Positions 48,197-57,458 of a DNA stretch of 64,000 nt are shown piece by piece. Position 1 is the stretch's first letter, and each line of letters opens with the position of its first letter. Source of the DNA: Paraburkholderia sediminicola. GTDB lineage: Bacteria > Pseudomonadota > Gammaproteobacteria > Burkholderiales > Burkholderiaceae. The notes under the pieces are model-generated. The model worked only from the letters and a program-made list of their open reading frames with translations. It did not search any database and was not told the origin of the DNA. The stretch is taken from the NCBI RefSeq assembly GCF_902859805.1, contig NZ_CADIKC010000005.1, positions 1 through 64,000 on the forward strand, in the 5' to 3' direction. Position numbers and translations under genes: made by a program.

Positions 48197-50800
48197 ATGC
48201 AATCCAGCGTCAATTCCATCATTGTTGACCTTGATAAAAGCGACAATAGTCGTGAGATCGCTTCCGGCAGCCTCATTCAGCAAGATAATTTGAGAAAGAT
48301 TGTCGCTGAAATCGGACGGGATATCTCTCAGGCAAAGGGCCTGCGTGATATGCCGCATCCTCCTGGATCGGGCTTTGTCTACTTCATAGACGGGACACGC
48401 GGCGCCGGGAAGTCAACTTTTCTTCATTCGCTATTCCGCGCATTTGAAGAACGTAATTTCGTTCCGGGGCATACGATCGGAGCCTGGACATATATTGATC
48501 CAAGCCGTATCGAGGCAAGTGACATCATTCTGCTGCCGCTTTTACAGGAACTCAAACGCCGTGTGTGGCCTGAGCGTTCATTGCGTACGCAGGGCGGAGC
48601 ACACATGGAAGCCGAGTTTCGACGGCAATTTCAAGACCTTGCCGGTGGGTTAAGCCTACTCGCACACGGCAAAGACCATTTGAAAGACCTTGATCCCGAG
48701 CTATTTTTGGATTGGGGACTCGAGCGAGCCGGCTACGGTTTAGGCTTTCGCGAAAAATTACATGCGTTGATAGAGACCGCATGCAAGATTCTGAATGTTG
48801 ACGCGCTTGCGTTGGCATTTGATGACGCGGACACGAAATTTGATAGCGCAATCGGCGTCCTTGAAGTTATCCGGAAATATCTCGATACACCGAGATTGGT
48901 CGTGCTGGTCACCGGAGACTTGGAACTTTACTCGCAGCTGGCGCGTGATGAGTTCAAAAAGCGGTTGGCATCGCAAGGATCACCTGACAAAAGACGTGAT
49001 GCCCAGCGCGTCAAAATGATTGATCATCTTGAGGAGCAGTATCTACTTAAACTGTTTCCAATTCGGCGTCGAATTCAGTTGCGTCCTCTGTGGAACCTCC
49101 TTAAGCACAATGAGTTTGCGCTTGTTAGCGAAAAATGGCCAGAGTCCAGTCGACAACTGAAAAGTGTTGTCGAAGAACTGATGCGACGTGGCTTGCGGAT
49201 TCGAGGAGCAAGCGATTTGAATCTGTTTTACGAGTTTCTACTCAAACAACCGCTCAGATCCGTCTTGCAGGTATTGTCTCGCTGCGCTGCCTTCCTGTGT
49301 GAAAACGATATGGAGGGAAATCGCGATGCGACCTGGAATGCCAATCTGTCCGAAGCCGTTTCTGACAGCCTTAGAGCAATAGGCTTGGGGAGTTTGTACA
49401 ACTACAACGTCGATGTGGACGCCATCACTGCTGGCGAGATGCCGGCGCTCATTGAGGCCGTTTTCGATCTTGTAGTTCAAGATGAAGATTACGACACCGT
49501 ATATCTACGCCCACAGCCCACAGACGTGGGGTTGAAGCTATCGTTTGCGGCCCTTGCCGCTGAAGTTACGCAGTTTTGTGCCGACGAACCCAGCGCTGTG
49601 TTTCAGTACATGTTAGGCGGCCCAGGGAGCGTCGCTGTATATGGCCAATATCTACGGAGATCCCAACCCGGAGTACCCGCTGGTTACGCGAATCAGGACT
49701 CGCTTAGGACAAGATTCAAGAAATATATCGGAATCGGACGAAAAGAAGATGCGTTGCACTGGGCATGGCACGCCACGGCGATCTTGGCTGGCCCGTCGCC
49801 TGTTACAGCACGGCGGCATCTCGTCGATTTTGGTGTCATCGGTCTAAACAAGACGACACGCGCAAATCGTGTAACCGTAGCCACGGCGGTTCAGCAGTGC
49901 GTAATGGAGGCAAATGATCTACCTGCACTCGCTCTTGGGCTTGTCGAAGTTTCGGGATCTGGCGGCCGTATATACGCGTCAATCTACAATATATTGGGGT
50001 TGCTGGATCGGGTACTTCGGATCGACGCTGACGATAGCTACGCCACGCACGACAAGGTTGCACGTGAATTAGCGCGTGTATTTAAAACGCCTACGATTTC
50101 GGGACCGCGATGGGACGGCACCGTAGGGGAAGATGAAGCCTACGCGGCAATCGACTTCACGTCATCGAAGGACCTATCGCTTACCGAGCGCGAAAGTGGG
50201 TGCATTGACAAATTGGCACACCGCGTAGTGAGGTGGCTGCGACATACGCAGTTGCTTCGTTCGCGCATTAAACCGTCGGCCATTCTGATTGGAAAGATTT
50301 GGACACGCTTATTTTTCAGTTTGGAGAGAGTGTCCGCAAATCGACGCGGCAATGTTAGTGTTCCAGACCTGATGGAGTTATTTGCACTTTGCGCGATCAA
50401 CGCAGTCCTAGTTGAAGAAATGGATCACAGACTTCCCGACGACCGTGTCGACTTGTCGCAAACATGGACACGCGTTGATCGATCGAATCCGCTGACTTCA
50501 CGAAGGATCGTCACGCAGAAGTTTGAATCAGCTAATGTGAACATGCGTGATCTGCCTTTGACTTTCTTGATTGCTAGTAGTCCATTGATCCTTGGGTTGT
50601 TAGCGTCAGACACAAACTATGGGACCATGCTAGACAAGCTGGAGATGGAAACTGAACTGCCGACAAGCAGCTTCACGTGCCATGTTGGCTCATGGCACTG
50701 TATGCGTAAAGTCCGTATCCTCGGGCCGAAACGCAAGGACCAAGACGGAGGTGAAGCCGATGCCGGACGGGAAAGCGATGATGTAATGGATGATGCCTGA
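48197..50800 (+). CDS. rdrA: RADAR system ATPase RdrA
   Basis: 867 residues. Walker A GTRGAGKS at 66-73, Walker B ALALAFDDAD at about 203-212 and sensor 1 VLVTGDLELY at 237-245. The large helical C-terminal half matches no common domain. Length, P-loop position and the adjacent deaminase-fold gene identify RdrA. In RADAR, RdrA forms heptameric rings that assist RdrB during phage infection. The upstream ribosome site is weak. The gene overlaps rdrB by 11 bp. Confidence 0.85.
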   Translation: MQSSVNSIIVDLDKSDNSREIASGSLIQQDNLRKIVAEIGRDISQAKGLRDMPHPPGSGFVYFIDGTRGAGKSTFLHSLFRAFEERNFVPGHTIGAWTYIDPSRIEASDIILLPLLQELKRRVWPERSLRTQGGAHMEAEFRRQFQDLAGGLSLLAHGKDHLKDLDPELFLDWGLERAGYGLGFREKLHALIETACKILNVDALALAFDDADTKFDSAIGVLEVIRKYLDTPRLVVLVTGDLELYSQLARDEFKKRLASQGSPDKRRDAQRVKMIDHLEEQYLLKLFPIRRRIQLRPLWNLLKHNEFALVSEKWPESSRQLKSVVEELMRRGLRIRGASDLNLFYEFLLKQPLRSVLQVLSRCAAFLCENDMEGNRDATWNANLSEAVSDSLRAIGLGSLYNYNVDVDAITAGEMPALIEAVFDLVVQDEDYDTVYLRPQPTDVGLKLSFAALAAEVTQFCADEPSAVFQYMLGGPGSVAVYGQYLRRSQPGVPAGYANQDSLRTRFKKYIGIGRKEDALHWAWHATAILAGPSPVTARRHLVDFGVIGLNKTTRANRVTVATAVQQCVMEANDLPALALGLVEVSGSGGRIYASIYNILGLLDRVLRIDADDSYATHDKVARELARVFKTPTISGPRWDGTVGEDEAYAAIDFTSSKDLSLTERESGCIDKLAHRVVRWLRHTQLLRSRIKPSAILIGKIWTRLFFSLERVSANRRGNVSVPDLMELFALCAINAVLVEEMDHRLPDDRVDLSQTWTRVDRSNPLTSRRIVTQKFESANVNMRDLPLTFLIASSPLILGLLASDTNYGTMLDKLEMETELPTSSFTCHVGSWHCMRKVRILGPKRKDQDGGEADAGRESDDVMDDA

Positions 50801-53405
50801 TATGAAAGAACAGGCATGTTCAAATCACAGCATTATCGCGACCGCAGTTTTGTCCAGTTTCCGGGTGCTCGAAGTCCTGAAGGCAACGTCGTTCAATGCG
50901 TCGTTGGCCGAAAGTGATTTAAGGGAGGCCGTGTACCTGACATACCAACCTTGGGCCGCACGTCAGCCCGATCATATTTTTGAGAACAGTTGGCAGTGGC
51001 TGAAGGCGCATCGCAGCATGAGATTTGAGTTGGAGGGCGATGCTGCCCAAATTTCTCTATCCCAGTTAGCGAGCGAGTTCGTAGAGATTCGCCATCGTGC
51101 GGCTCGAATAAAACTGAACAAGTTCGGTGCGTGGCAACAAAGCGTATTGAGTCGAATCGGTGGATTGCCGATTCAGGCATTCGCGAGTGTTTCGGAGCGC
51201 AGACTTGAGTCGGATGCGCACCGGCGAATGGAGGATAGTCGTCCAGATGATTCGTCGTCACGGGAATTAATATCTCCCTACGACGCGAGTGTCGAGGACT
51301 ACATCGGACGGGAAGGTCTTCATGAAACTCATCTTCATTTGAATGGGAGTACGCATGCGGAAATTTGCTGGTTGCGAGCATTGCGCGAGCCCGACGCCGA
51401 AGTAAAAGACTTCAACAAAAAATGGCGAGACGTTTCGAATCCGCAAGCGTCAAAACTGCGCGAACTCGTCCGTTCGGTCAATCCTTCGCTCACGCCGGCC
51501 GAATTATCAAGGCAACTACGAGTTGCTGGTCAGCTTCGAAAGTGGCTATTTTCCGCAGCGTGCAACTGGGTTGACGACGACACACCGATACCCGTTCATT
51601 ACGATGATTTTGCGGAAGGAACGGCGAAGCGTCCGCTATTCTATGCCGACGTTGGTCTGATTCCACAGATGCCGGGAAGAGGTGATGAGCTTGTCTGGTT
51701 GATGAAGGTGGTCGCGCATCTTCAATCTCGCCCAAATGCGATCTATAGTCGCATGTTTCATCTCTACCTCGTTCTTCAGAACCAGTACTATCGGCTTCTG
51801 GTTCAAAGCGAGGAGCAGTTCGGTTTCGATCAGTTCCAAAAGCTGACCTATTCTGATTTACGTGAACCAGCGGAGCGTGATTACTATCAACGTTTTGCCA
51901 CGATGCACGGCGATTCCCCGGACACGAGTCGGGTAATCTACCTTGAAGGACGCTTCGCTCCGAAGGCTTCCATCGAGAAGAATGCGGGCCTACTCCAAGA
52001 TGTTCTAGTTGGTTATCTCCGATATCTGAGAGATTCTGCGGTGCGAGATGAAATTCCAGCTACCGCCCCGGTTACTTCGCTCGAAGCGGCCCTTCGCGAG
52101 CTCGACAATTTCTTCAAGGCCGAACGCAACACTACAAGACGGGTCCATAGCCTTGCGCTGGTCGCGCACTTCATCAAGCTTCCGTGGAGTTCCACGCCTC
52201 GAGGGAAAGCCGGGTTATTCCGCTTTGCCGGCTTGCGGGCCGAACTTGAAGATCGTGCCAACGTCTTGATCTCCACGCTAACGCGATGGCCGCGATTGAG
52301 AAATTGGGTGCGAGGCATCGACGCTGCGGCTAATGAGCTGCATGCGCCGCCCGAGGTGTTTGCCAGTATTTTTAGAGTATGTGAAACCGCTGGACTGACG
52401 CGTCGAACTTATCACGCCGGCGAAGATTTCACCCACTTGGTTAGTGGCCTGCGACACATGGCCGACGCGATTGATTTGCTCGGTTTGGGTGGCGGGGACC
52501 GCCTTGGCCATGGAACTGCGATGGGTATATCGCCGAAGCTCTGGGTCGATCGGATGCCCGGGCAGCTAGTCGCGAAAAAGGGAGACTGGTTGCTCGATCT
52601 ACTTTTTGCTTGGCAGATGCTGCGTCAAATGCCGGAAGAGACAGCCGAAGCCTATCGGGTGGAAGGAATGATCCTTGATCTGGCAGGAGAAATTTTTCAG
52701 GAAGAAGTGAGCTGCACGACCCTCAGTCGCGTGATGAAGCTGAGAGGGTTGAACGTTCGACTGCTGGTGGATTCCACTGCGCGATCTTGGGACTGGCGAG
52801 CCTCAGCTGCCAGCGCATTGTGGTTGCCCGAAGCAAAGAGGGTGGCAGACGCGCAGGCTTCTAATCCTAGTGACGTTGCGATGCTTGTTCGCTGGTTCAT
52901 CGATGTTGATCTTTGGGAGCGCAGCGAGCAACTCATGGAAGTGGAGGGGGCCTTCTTTGATAACGATACATACGTGAGATTGCAGCAATCGTTGATGCGT
53001 CTCGTACGGGACAAGGGCATCGTTGTAGAGACGCTGCCGTCAAGTAACGTACGCATCAGCCAATATCACAGCTTCGTCGAGCATCACGCATTGCGCTGGA
53101 TGCGAGTACCAGGTTTTGTCGAAGAGCACGATCCTGAAATTATGGTTTCTCTTGGGTCAGATGACCCTGGCATCTTTGCCGGTGATCTGAATGGCGAGTT
53201 CTACCAGCTTTATGCCGCACTACGCAGTGTTGGTCTCGGTGACAAGACGGCGCTTGAGTTTCTGGCGCCGCTTAACGAGCGGGGCCGTCAGTACCGCTTC
53301 CACGCCCCAAGTGTTGCCGTGAACGGTACTGCTACCGATTCTTCAGTTCATCGTTTGGTGGGGCCTACTGTGTCCGCTTTGGCACCATCGATCCAGGCGG
53401 GCTAA
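50790..53405 (+). CDS. rdrB: RADAR system adenosine deaminase RdrB
   Basis: 871 residues. Metal-dependent deaminase motifs in order: H-x-H in HETHLHLNGST (H181, H183), HAGED at 542-546 (zinc histidine and catalytic Glu), DRLGHGT at 570-576, ETLPSSN at 747-753 and GSDDPG at 789-794 (zinc Asp). They follow the adenosine/AMP deaminase pattern but with very long inserts, as in RdrB. RdrB deaminates ATP and dATP (and, in first reports, RNA adenosines) to inosine forms, stopping the infected cell. Start codon is one of 50790, 50793 or 50802. Confidence 0.92.
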   Translation: MMPDMKEQACSNHSIIATAVLSSFRVLEVLKATSFNASLAESDLREAVYLTYQPWAARQPDHIFENSWQWLKAHRSMRFELEGDAAQISLSQLASEFVEIRHRAARIKLNKFGAWQQSVLSRIGGLPIQAFASVSERRLESDAHRRMEDSRPDDSSSRELISPYDASVEDYIGREGLHETHLHLNGSTHAEICWLRALREPDAEVKDFNKKWRDVSNPQASKLRELVRSVNPSLTPAELSRQLRVAGQLRKWLFSAACNWVDDDTPIPVHYDDFAEGTAKRPLFYADVGLIPQMPGRGDELVWLMKVVAHLQSRPNAIYSRMFHLYLVLQNQYYRLLVQSEEQFGFDQFQKLTYSDLREPAERDYYQRFATMHGDSPDTSRVIYLEGRFAPKASIEKNAGLLQDVLVGYLRYLRDSAVRDEIPATAPVTSLEAALRELDNFFKAERNTTRRVHSLALVAHFIKLPWSSTPRGKAGLFRFAGLRAELEDRANVLISTLTRWPRLRNWVRGIDAAANELHAPPEVFASIFRVCETAGLTRRTYHAGEDFTHLVSGLRHMADAIDLLGLGGGDRLGHGTAMGISPKLWVDRMPGQLVAKKGDWLLDLLFAWQMLRQMPEETAEAYRVEGMILDLAGEIFQEEVSCTTLSRVMKLRGLNVRLLVDSTARSWDWRASAASALWLPEAKRVADAQASNPSDVAMLVRWFIDVDLWERSEQLMEVEGAFFDNDTYVRLQQSLMRLVRDKGIVVETLPSSNVRISQYHSFVEHHALRWMRVPGFVEEHDPEIMVSLGSDDPGIFAGDLNGEFYQLYAALRSVGLGDKTALEFLAPLNERGRQYRFHAPSVAVNGTATDSSVHRLVGPTVSALAPSIQAG

Positions 53406-53451
53406 GCCAACGCTCACAGTGCGATCCTGAACGGACCATTGTTGTCCGCAT

Positions 53452-53612
53452 GGACGGTACTGATGCAGATCTATAGCGACTTCTCGCGGCTGGGTGCCTC
53501 GAGAAGCGCCGCCGAATGCTATTGCGAGATCCACCCTTGGGCGTTTTTGACAGTTCGCAGCACCAATGTCAGACGCTTTTTCTGGATCGCTAACGTGGTC
53601 GGACGCAGATGC
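53452..53612 (+). repeat. Degenerate direct repeat, copy 1
   Basis: About 160 bp, roughly 80 percent identical to 54091-54249. Shared blocks include GCGACTTCTCG, GATCCACCCTTGGG and ACCAATGTCAGACGCTT. Confidence 0.65.
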
Positions 53613-53651
53613 AGTCCTGGGATACGATACATCCCATTCGGCGTGCGTTGT

Positions 53652-53873
53652 CTACGACTTAAGTGACGTAGAAATTTGACGACACTCGGCATAGTGATTC
53701 CGAATCACCGCTGAGCCGGGTTCAGCAAGCGGGTCAATTTCGAGTACGTCTCCAGCTTGCCACCCCTGAACCACTAGTTCGTTCCAGAGCTCGTCGGGAA
53801 TCTGCAAGATGCCGTCGCCGCTCCCATCAGCAGGGTCGTGAATTTCAATGATCCAACGTTTGGGGGAAGCCAC
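53652..53873 (-). CDS. Small protein, possible AbrB/MazE-like fold
   Basis: 73 residues. The core DGILQIPDELWNELVVQGWQAGDVLEI resembles the strand-loop pattern of AbrB/MazE swapped-hairpin DNA-binding proteins, often antitoxins; that is inference. No partner toxin gene is adjacent. The gene lies between two copies of a degenerate 160-bp repeat at the right end of the element. Confidence 0.55.
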   Translation of the reverse strand: MASPKRWIIEIHDPADGSGDGILQIPDELWNELVVQGWQAGDVLEIDPLAEPGSAVIRNHYAECRQISTSLKS

Positions 53874-54090
53874 TTAACATCTCCATATCATTCGCGCGAT
53901 TGAGGACGGGAGCTCGATATTACAAGGCAGTTGCACTCCGGAATCGTGAGTTGAGGTGGACCAATTGGAGCGTAAATTGCATGCTACACCGGGACATCTC
54001 GCGTCGGCGGAGCTTCGGGAGAGAGCGCCACTCCGCAAGCGGCGCAGGTTCGAGCCAATTTCATGACAGGCTCCGAGTGACGATCGCATT

Positions 54091-54249
54091 GGACGGTGCT
54101 GGCGTGGATCTGGCGCGACTTCTCGTGGCTCGGTGCATTGAGAGGCGCTCCCGAATGCAAATGAGCGATCCACCCTTGGGAATTTTCCCAGTTCGCGGGC
54201 ACCAATGTCAGACGCTTCTTTTAGATCGCGAACGTGGGGCCGGAGATGC
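54091..54249 (+). repeat. Degenerate direct repeat, copy 2
   Basis: Partner of 53452-53612. Remnants of the same reading pattern are visible on both strands, so it may be decayed coding DNA of an unknown element. Confidence 0.65.
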
Positions 54250-54339
54250 GGCCCCATGTTCGTGAACAGCTCCAATAATCGCCTTCACGCCCGAAAGTTT
54301 TGTGATCTTTGCGATCCGACTGTTCCGTTTAAGAACAAA

Positions 54340-54479
54340 GTGCAACGAAATCCGGCCAGATTCAACAAAGTGCAAAAACATGCTTCTCGGTGCGATTCTT
54401 CAATTAGTTGGATCCCTTGTATCACCGTAGTTGCGGTGCAAAAAGATGATTCCAGGTGAGTGCAAGAAATTGCTTCCAG
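54340..54479 (+). repeat. Right subterminal repeat cluster
   Basis: Four copies of the 20-bp repeat in one orientation: GTGCAACGAAATCCGGCCAG (54340), GTGCAAAAACATGCTTCTCG (54370), GTGCAAAAAGATGATTCCAG (54436) and GTGCAAGAAATTGCTTCCAG (54460). The last is part of the terminal inverted repeat. Confidence 0.65.
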
Positions 54480-54484
54480 TCTCA
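54460..54484 (-). repeat. Right terminal inverted repeat
   Basis: Ends ...CTTCCAGTCTCA; matches the left end at 39310-39334 in inverted orientation. Confidence 0.6.
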
Positions 54485-54488
54485 GAGA

Positions 54489-54496
54489 TTGTCCGA
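54489..54496 (+). repeat. Right 8-bp direct repeat of the element
   Basis: TTGTCCGA, identical to 39300-39307. Confidence 0.65.
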
Positions 54497-54530
54497 AAAC
54501 CCCGCAAGCCTTCCGGCTGCGGGGTTTTCT
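54496..54530 (+). terminator. Terminator, probably the original tRNA-Ala terminator
   Basis: AAAACCCCGCA ... TGCGGGGTTTT with an inner GCC/GGC stem and TTCC loop (one bulged A). It faces right and has no gene of its own on the plus strand before it. It fits as the end of the tRNA-Ala transcript, separated from it by the insertion. Confidence 0.75.
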
Positions 54531-54587
54531 GTTTCTAACGAAGTCCAATGTGCCGACCTAAGACGACGCGCCGCGTCGTGATTGACT

Positions 54588-54618
54588 GCGCTCCCGTGTG
54601 CTTGTCATGCGGGAGCGC
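54588..54618 (-). terminator. Hairpin beyond the chemoreceptor gene
   Basis: GCGCTCCCG / 13-base loop / CGGGAGCGC, 30 bp past the stop of the minus-strand chemoreceptor. No T-run, so termination is uncertain. Confidence 0.45.
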
Positions 54619-54646
54619 GGCGCTTTCCTGAATCAGAACGATCCGA

Positions 54647-56365
54647 TCAGAACTTATCCCACCCTTCATCTGCAGTTGCGGTAGCAGGCGCAGCAACTGG
54701 CGCAGCGGCCGCAGCCCGGGCAACGCGCTTAGGCGCAGCCGCCACCTCACGCCGTTGCGCCTCCCGCCGAGCGGGAACCGGAGCTGCCGCAGCCGCAGGC
54801 GTCGCATCCTTCACCTGAAAAAACGCCACGGCGTCAGTCAGTTGTTCACCCTGATCTTCCATCGACCGCGAAGCCGCCGCCGCCTCTTCCACCAACGCCG
54901 CGTTTTGCTGCGTGACGTTGTCCATCTGGGTAATCGCGAGATTGACCTGCTCGATCCCGCGGCTTTGTTCGGTCGATGCCGCCGCGATCTCCGACATGAT
55001 GTCGGTCACGCGTGCTACAGCCTGAGTCACTTCGGACATCGTCTTGCCCGCCTCGCCGGCAAGCGCCGAACCGTCGCGGATCTTGTCCACGGAAGTGGCG
55101 ATCAGGTCCTTGATCTCCTTGGCCGCACTCGATGAACGTTGAGCCAGGCTTCTGACTTCGCTTGCCACCACCGCGAAGCCTCGTCCCTGTTCGCCCGCCC
55201 GCGCCGCTTCGACTGCCGCGTTCAGCGCGAGGATGTTCGTCTGGAACGCAATGCCCTCGATGATGCCCGTGATGTCCGCGATCTTCGTCGAGTTGTCGCT
55301 GATGTCATGCATCGTGTTCACCACCTGACCGACCACCTCGCTGCCCTTCTGCGCCACCGACGATGCATTCGCAGCCAGCATGCTCCCTTGCTGCGCGTTG
55401 TCGGCGTTCTGCTTAACCGTGGAGGTGAGTTCTTCCATGCTGGAAGCAGTTTCCTGCAACGACGCAGCCTGCTGCTCGGTACGCTGGCTCAGGTCCATAT
55501 TGCCCGCTGCGATCTGGCGTGCCGCGCCGGCGATGCTGGTGCTGCTGTCGCGCACGCGTCCGACGGTTACCGTCAACCGTTCATTCATCTCACGCAGGGC
55601 GGTCAGCAGTTTGCTGGTTTCGTCGCGGCCTTCGACCGTGATGCGCGTGCGCAGATCGCCTTCCGACACGGTGCGCGCGACGTCGATCGCAAAACGCAGC
55701 GGTCCGGTCACGGCACGCGTGATCACCACGCACGCGCCGACGGCGAGCCCCAACGCGATAAGGCAGATCGCGATCAGCAGATTGCGCTGGCTTTCGTAAT
55801 GCGCCGTGTACTCGCTGACCAGCTGTTCCTGGCGCGAGCGCGTGTAGTCGGCGTACGCGTTGGTCGAGCGAATCAGCGAGGCGAGCAGCGGACGGCAATG
55901 CTCGTCCATCTCGGCGATCGCTTCGTCCCGCTTGTTCGTGAGCGCGAGATTGACGATGTTGAGGGCAACCGGGCCATAAGCCGCTTCGACCCGGTTGATG
56001 TCGGCGACGAGACTGCGTGCTTTCTCCGACGTATCGGTCGCGCTAGCGATCATGTCATTGAGTTTTTTCAGATCGGTTTGCACGTCTTCGTGCGCACGTG
56101 TCACGTCGGCCTTCTCTATTTCGAGGTCTTGCGGTTTGGTCACGAGCACAAGGTTGCGCGCCGCGATCGCTCGGCGGTCCACGGCAGTTCGAACTTGCAC
56201 TGCCATATCGGCGCGTGCGTTGATGCCGTGTACGAAGGTGGAAAACCCATCGGTCGAATCGCTCAGCGCCTTCAGGGAAAGGCCGGAAACCGCGACGACA
56301 ACGAGGGACAGTGTGCCGAAACCGGCAATGAGCTTGGTCTTGATGGTGAGGTTTTTGAGTGCCAC
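54647..56365 (-). CDS. Methyl-accepting chemotaxis protein
   Basis: 572 residues. Membrane helix 1 (about 11-30), a four-helix-bundle periplasmic domain with [20 protein letters not shown], membrane helix 2 (about 192-212), a HAMP domain, then the signalling hairpin with [24 protein letters not shown] split over its tip. The C-terminus EGWDKF fits the x-W-x-x-F pentapeptide that tethers CheR/CheB. The gene is the first on the right of the element and is transcribed toward it. Confidence 0.92.
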   Translation of the reverse strand: MALKNLTIKTKLIAGFGTLSLVVVAVSGLSLKALSDSTDGFSTFVHGINARADMAVQVRTAVDRRAIAARNLVLVTKPQDLEIEKADVTRAHEDVQTDLKKLNDMIASATDTSEKARSLVADINRVEAAYGPVALNIVNLALTNKRDEAIAEMDEHCRPLLASLIRSTNAYADYTRSRQEQLVSEYTAHYESQRNLLIAICLIALGLAVGACVVITRAVTGPLRFAIDVARTVSEGDLRTRITVEGRDETSKLLTALREMNERLTVTVGRVRDSSTSIAGAARQIAAGNMDLSQRTEQQAASLQETASSMEELTSTVKQNADNAQQGSMLAANASSVAQKGSEVVGQVVNTMHDISDNSTKIADITGIIEGIAFQTNILALNAAVEAARAGEQGRGFAVVASEVRSLAQRSSSAAKEIKDLIATSVDKIRDGSALAGEAGKTMSEVTQAVARVTDIMSEIAAASTEQSRGIEQVNLAITQMDNVTQQNAALVEEAAAASRSMEDQGEQLTDAVAFFQVKDATPAAAAAPVPARREAQRREVAAAPKRVARAAAAAPVAAPATATADEGWDKF

Positions 56366-56830
56366 GATTTTTTTTCTCCAATAACGAAACGTTGAAGCGT
56401 TCGCAATGGACTCTCAGGTCCGGGCATGGGAGCGTCTATCTGGCTGCCGGTCATCGCGGCAGCCCCGCGCGGTTTACCCTTTATGCCGTCCTCAGGACGC
56501 ATCCCGAAGGTGCGTCGAACATCAGGCGATAAATGGGTATCCCATTTATTGGTTATCGGATCGGATTCTTTCGGACTTAAGAAATCTCGGGTATTCCTCT
56601 ACTAAGCTTGCGCACGATGAGCGAAGAACGCATGATTTTTGGTTGATTTGAATATATTTAGGCACATGGTGAAAACATGTGTCTTACATATTCATTTCAT
56701 TTTTCGGGGTGTGTCTGGGAAAATGATCTGTTCGCGAGCATCGGGCAGCAAAAAACGGCTTGAACAAATGGTCATGCATGGATATGATTGAGCAATCACT
56801 CATTAATTGCCTGTAGTCGAAACGAACCGT
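56366..56830. other. Intergenic region between chemoreceptor and TetR gene
   Basis: 465 bp, divergent promoters. AT-rich at 56530-56700. It contains the TGAG/CTCA palindrome at 56789. No gene is supported. Confidence 0.4.
56789..56802. promoter_or_regulatory. Candidate TetR operator
   Basis: TGAG-CAATCA-CTCA, an inverted repeat 29 bp before the start of the TetR gene. A related TGAGCG ... CGCTCA palindrome lies before the SDR gene at 57421-57438. Confidence 0.4.
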
Positions 56831-57403
56831 ATGGCCCGTCCGAAAAGCGAAGACAAACGCAACGCGATCCTTGCCGCCGCAGCTGAGGTCATCGCCGAGC
56901 AGGGTTTGAGCGCGCCCACCGCGCGCATCGCAAAAGTCGCGGGCGTGGCTGAAGGAACGCTGTTCACGTACTTCGACAATAAGGACGAGTTGCTGAATCA
57001 GCTCTACCTGGACATCAAGGCGGATCTGCGCGAAGTGATGATGACGACCTATCCGAAGCAGGCCAGCGTGCGCGAGCGCGTCCAGCACGTGTGGAACCGG
57101 TTTGTCGACTGGGGCGTGGCGCAACCGCAAAAGCGCCGGGCCATGGCGCAACTGTCCGTGTCGGAGCGTCTGTCCGACTGCACGCGTGCAACCGGCATGG
57201 AGTCCTTCGCAGACATCAACGCAATGATTCAGGCAAGCGTGGCGAGCGGCGCCTTGCGTGATCATCCGCCGGCTTTCCTGTCGGCAATCATGGCGGCATT
57301 GGCCGAAACCACCATGGATTTCATCGCTCGCGAACCGGCGAATGCCGACCGTTATCGCAAGGCCGGCTTTGAGGCGTTCTGGCACGCGATTGCCCAGAAC
57401 TAA
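56831..57403 (+). CDS. TetR-family repressor
   Basis: 190 residues from the ATG at 56831; a GTG/ATG eight codons earlier is possible. The N-terminal helix-turn-helix (about 8-52) has ILAAAAEVIAEQGLSAPTARIAKVAGVAEGTLFTYFDNKDEL. The C-terminal ligand domain is of the variable kind. It precedes an SDR dehydrogenase by 55 bp on the same strand and probably represses it. Confidence 0.9.
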   Translation: MARPKSEDKRNAILAAAAEVIAEQGLSAPTARIAKVAGVAEGTLFTYFDNKDELLNQLYLDIKADLREVMMTTYPKQASVRERVQHVWNRFVDWGVAQPQKRRAMAQLSVSERLSDCTRATGMESFADINAMIQASVASGALRDHPPAFLSAIMAALAETTMDFIAREPANADRYRKAGFEAFWHAIAQN

Positions 57404-57420
57404 TTTTTTTGTCTTGTTAA

Positions 57421-57438
57421 TGAGCGTGTACGCGCTCA
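57421..57438. promoter_or_regulatory. Palindrome upstream of the SDR gene
   Basis: TGAGCGTGTACGCGCTCA, arms TGAGCG/CGCTCA, placed between the TetR stop and the SDR ribosome site. A likely operator for the TetR protein. Confidence 0.45.
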
Positions 57439-57458
57439 ATTAAATGCAGGAGCACATT

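Larger units (their letters stand above)
39308..54488. mobile_element. 15.2-kb defence-gene element inserted behind tRNA-Ala
   Basis: Bounded by an 8-bp direct repeat and by imperfect 25-bp inverted repeats (39310-39334 against 54460-54484, 19 of 25 matches, both ending TGAGAC outward). Clusters of a 20-bp repeat with consensus GTGCAAaaAtATgCTTCc lie at both ends. Multiple subterminal transposase-binding sites of this sort are known from Tn7-like, Mu-like and IS21-like elements. No transposase or intact integrase belonging to the element is visible, so it is either non-autonomous or has lost that part. Cargo: an unknown 190-residue protein, a four-gene methylase operon, an IS110 copy, RADAR and a small unknown gene. 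Base composition differs between modules, so the cargo is a mosaic. Confidence 0.6.

Noticed and set aside
48035-48358. 107-codon minus-strand frame overlapping the start of rdrA
   Set aside because: It overlaps the conserved N-terminus of RdrA and has no recognisable content.
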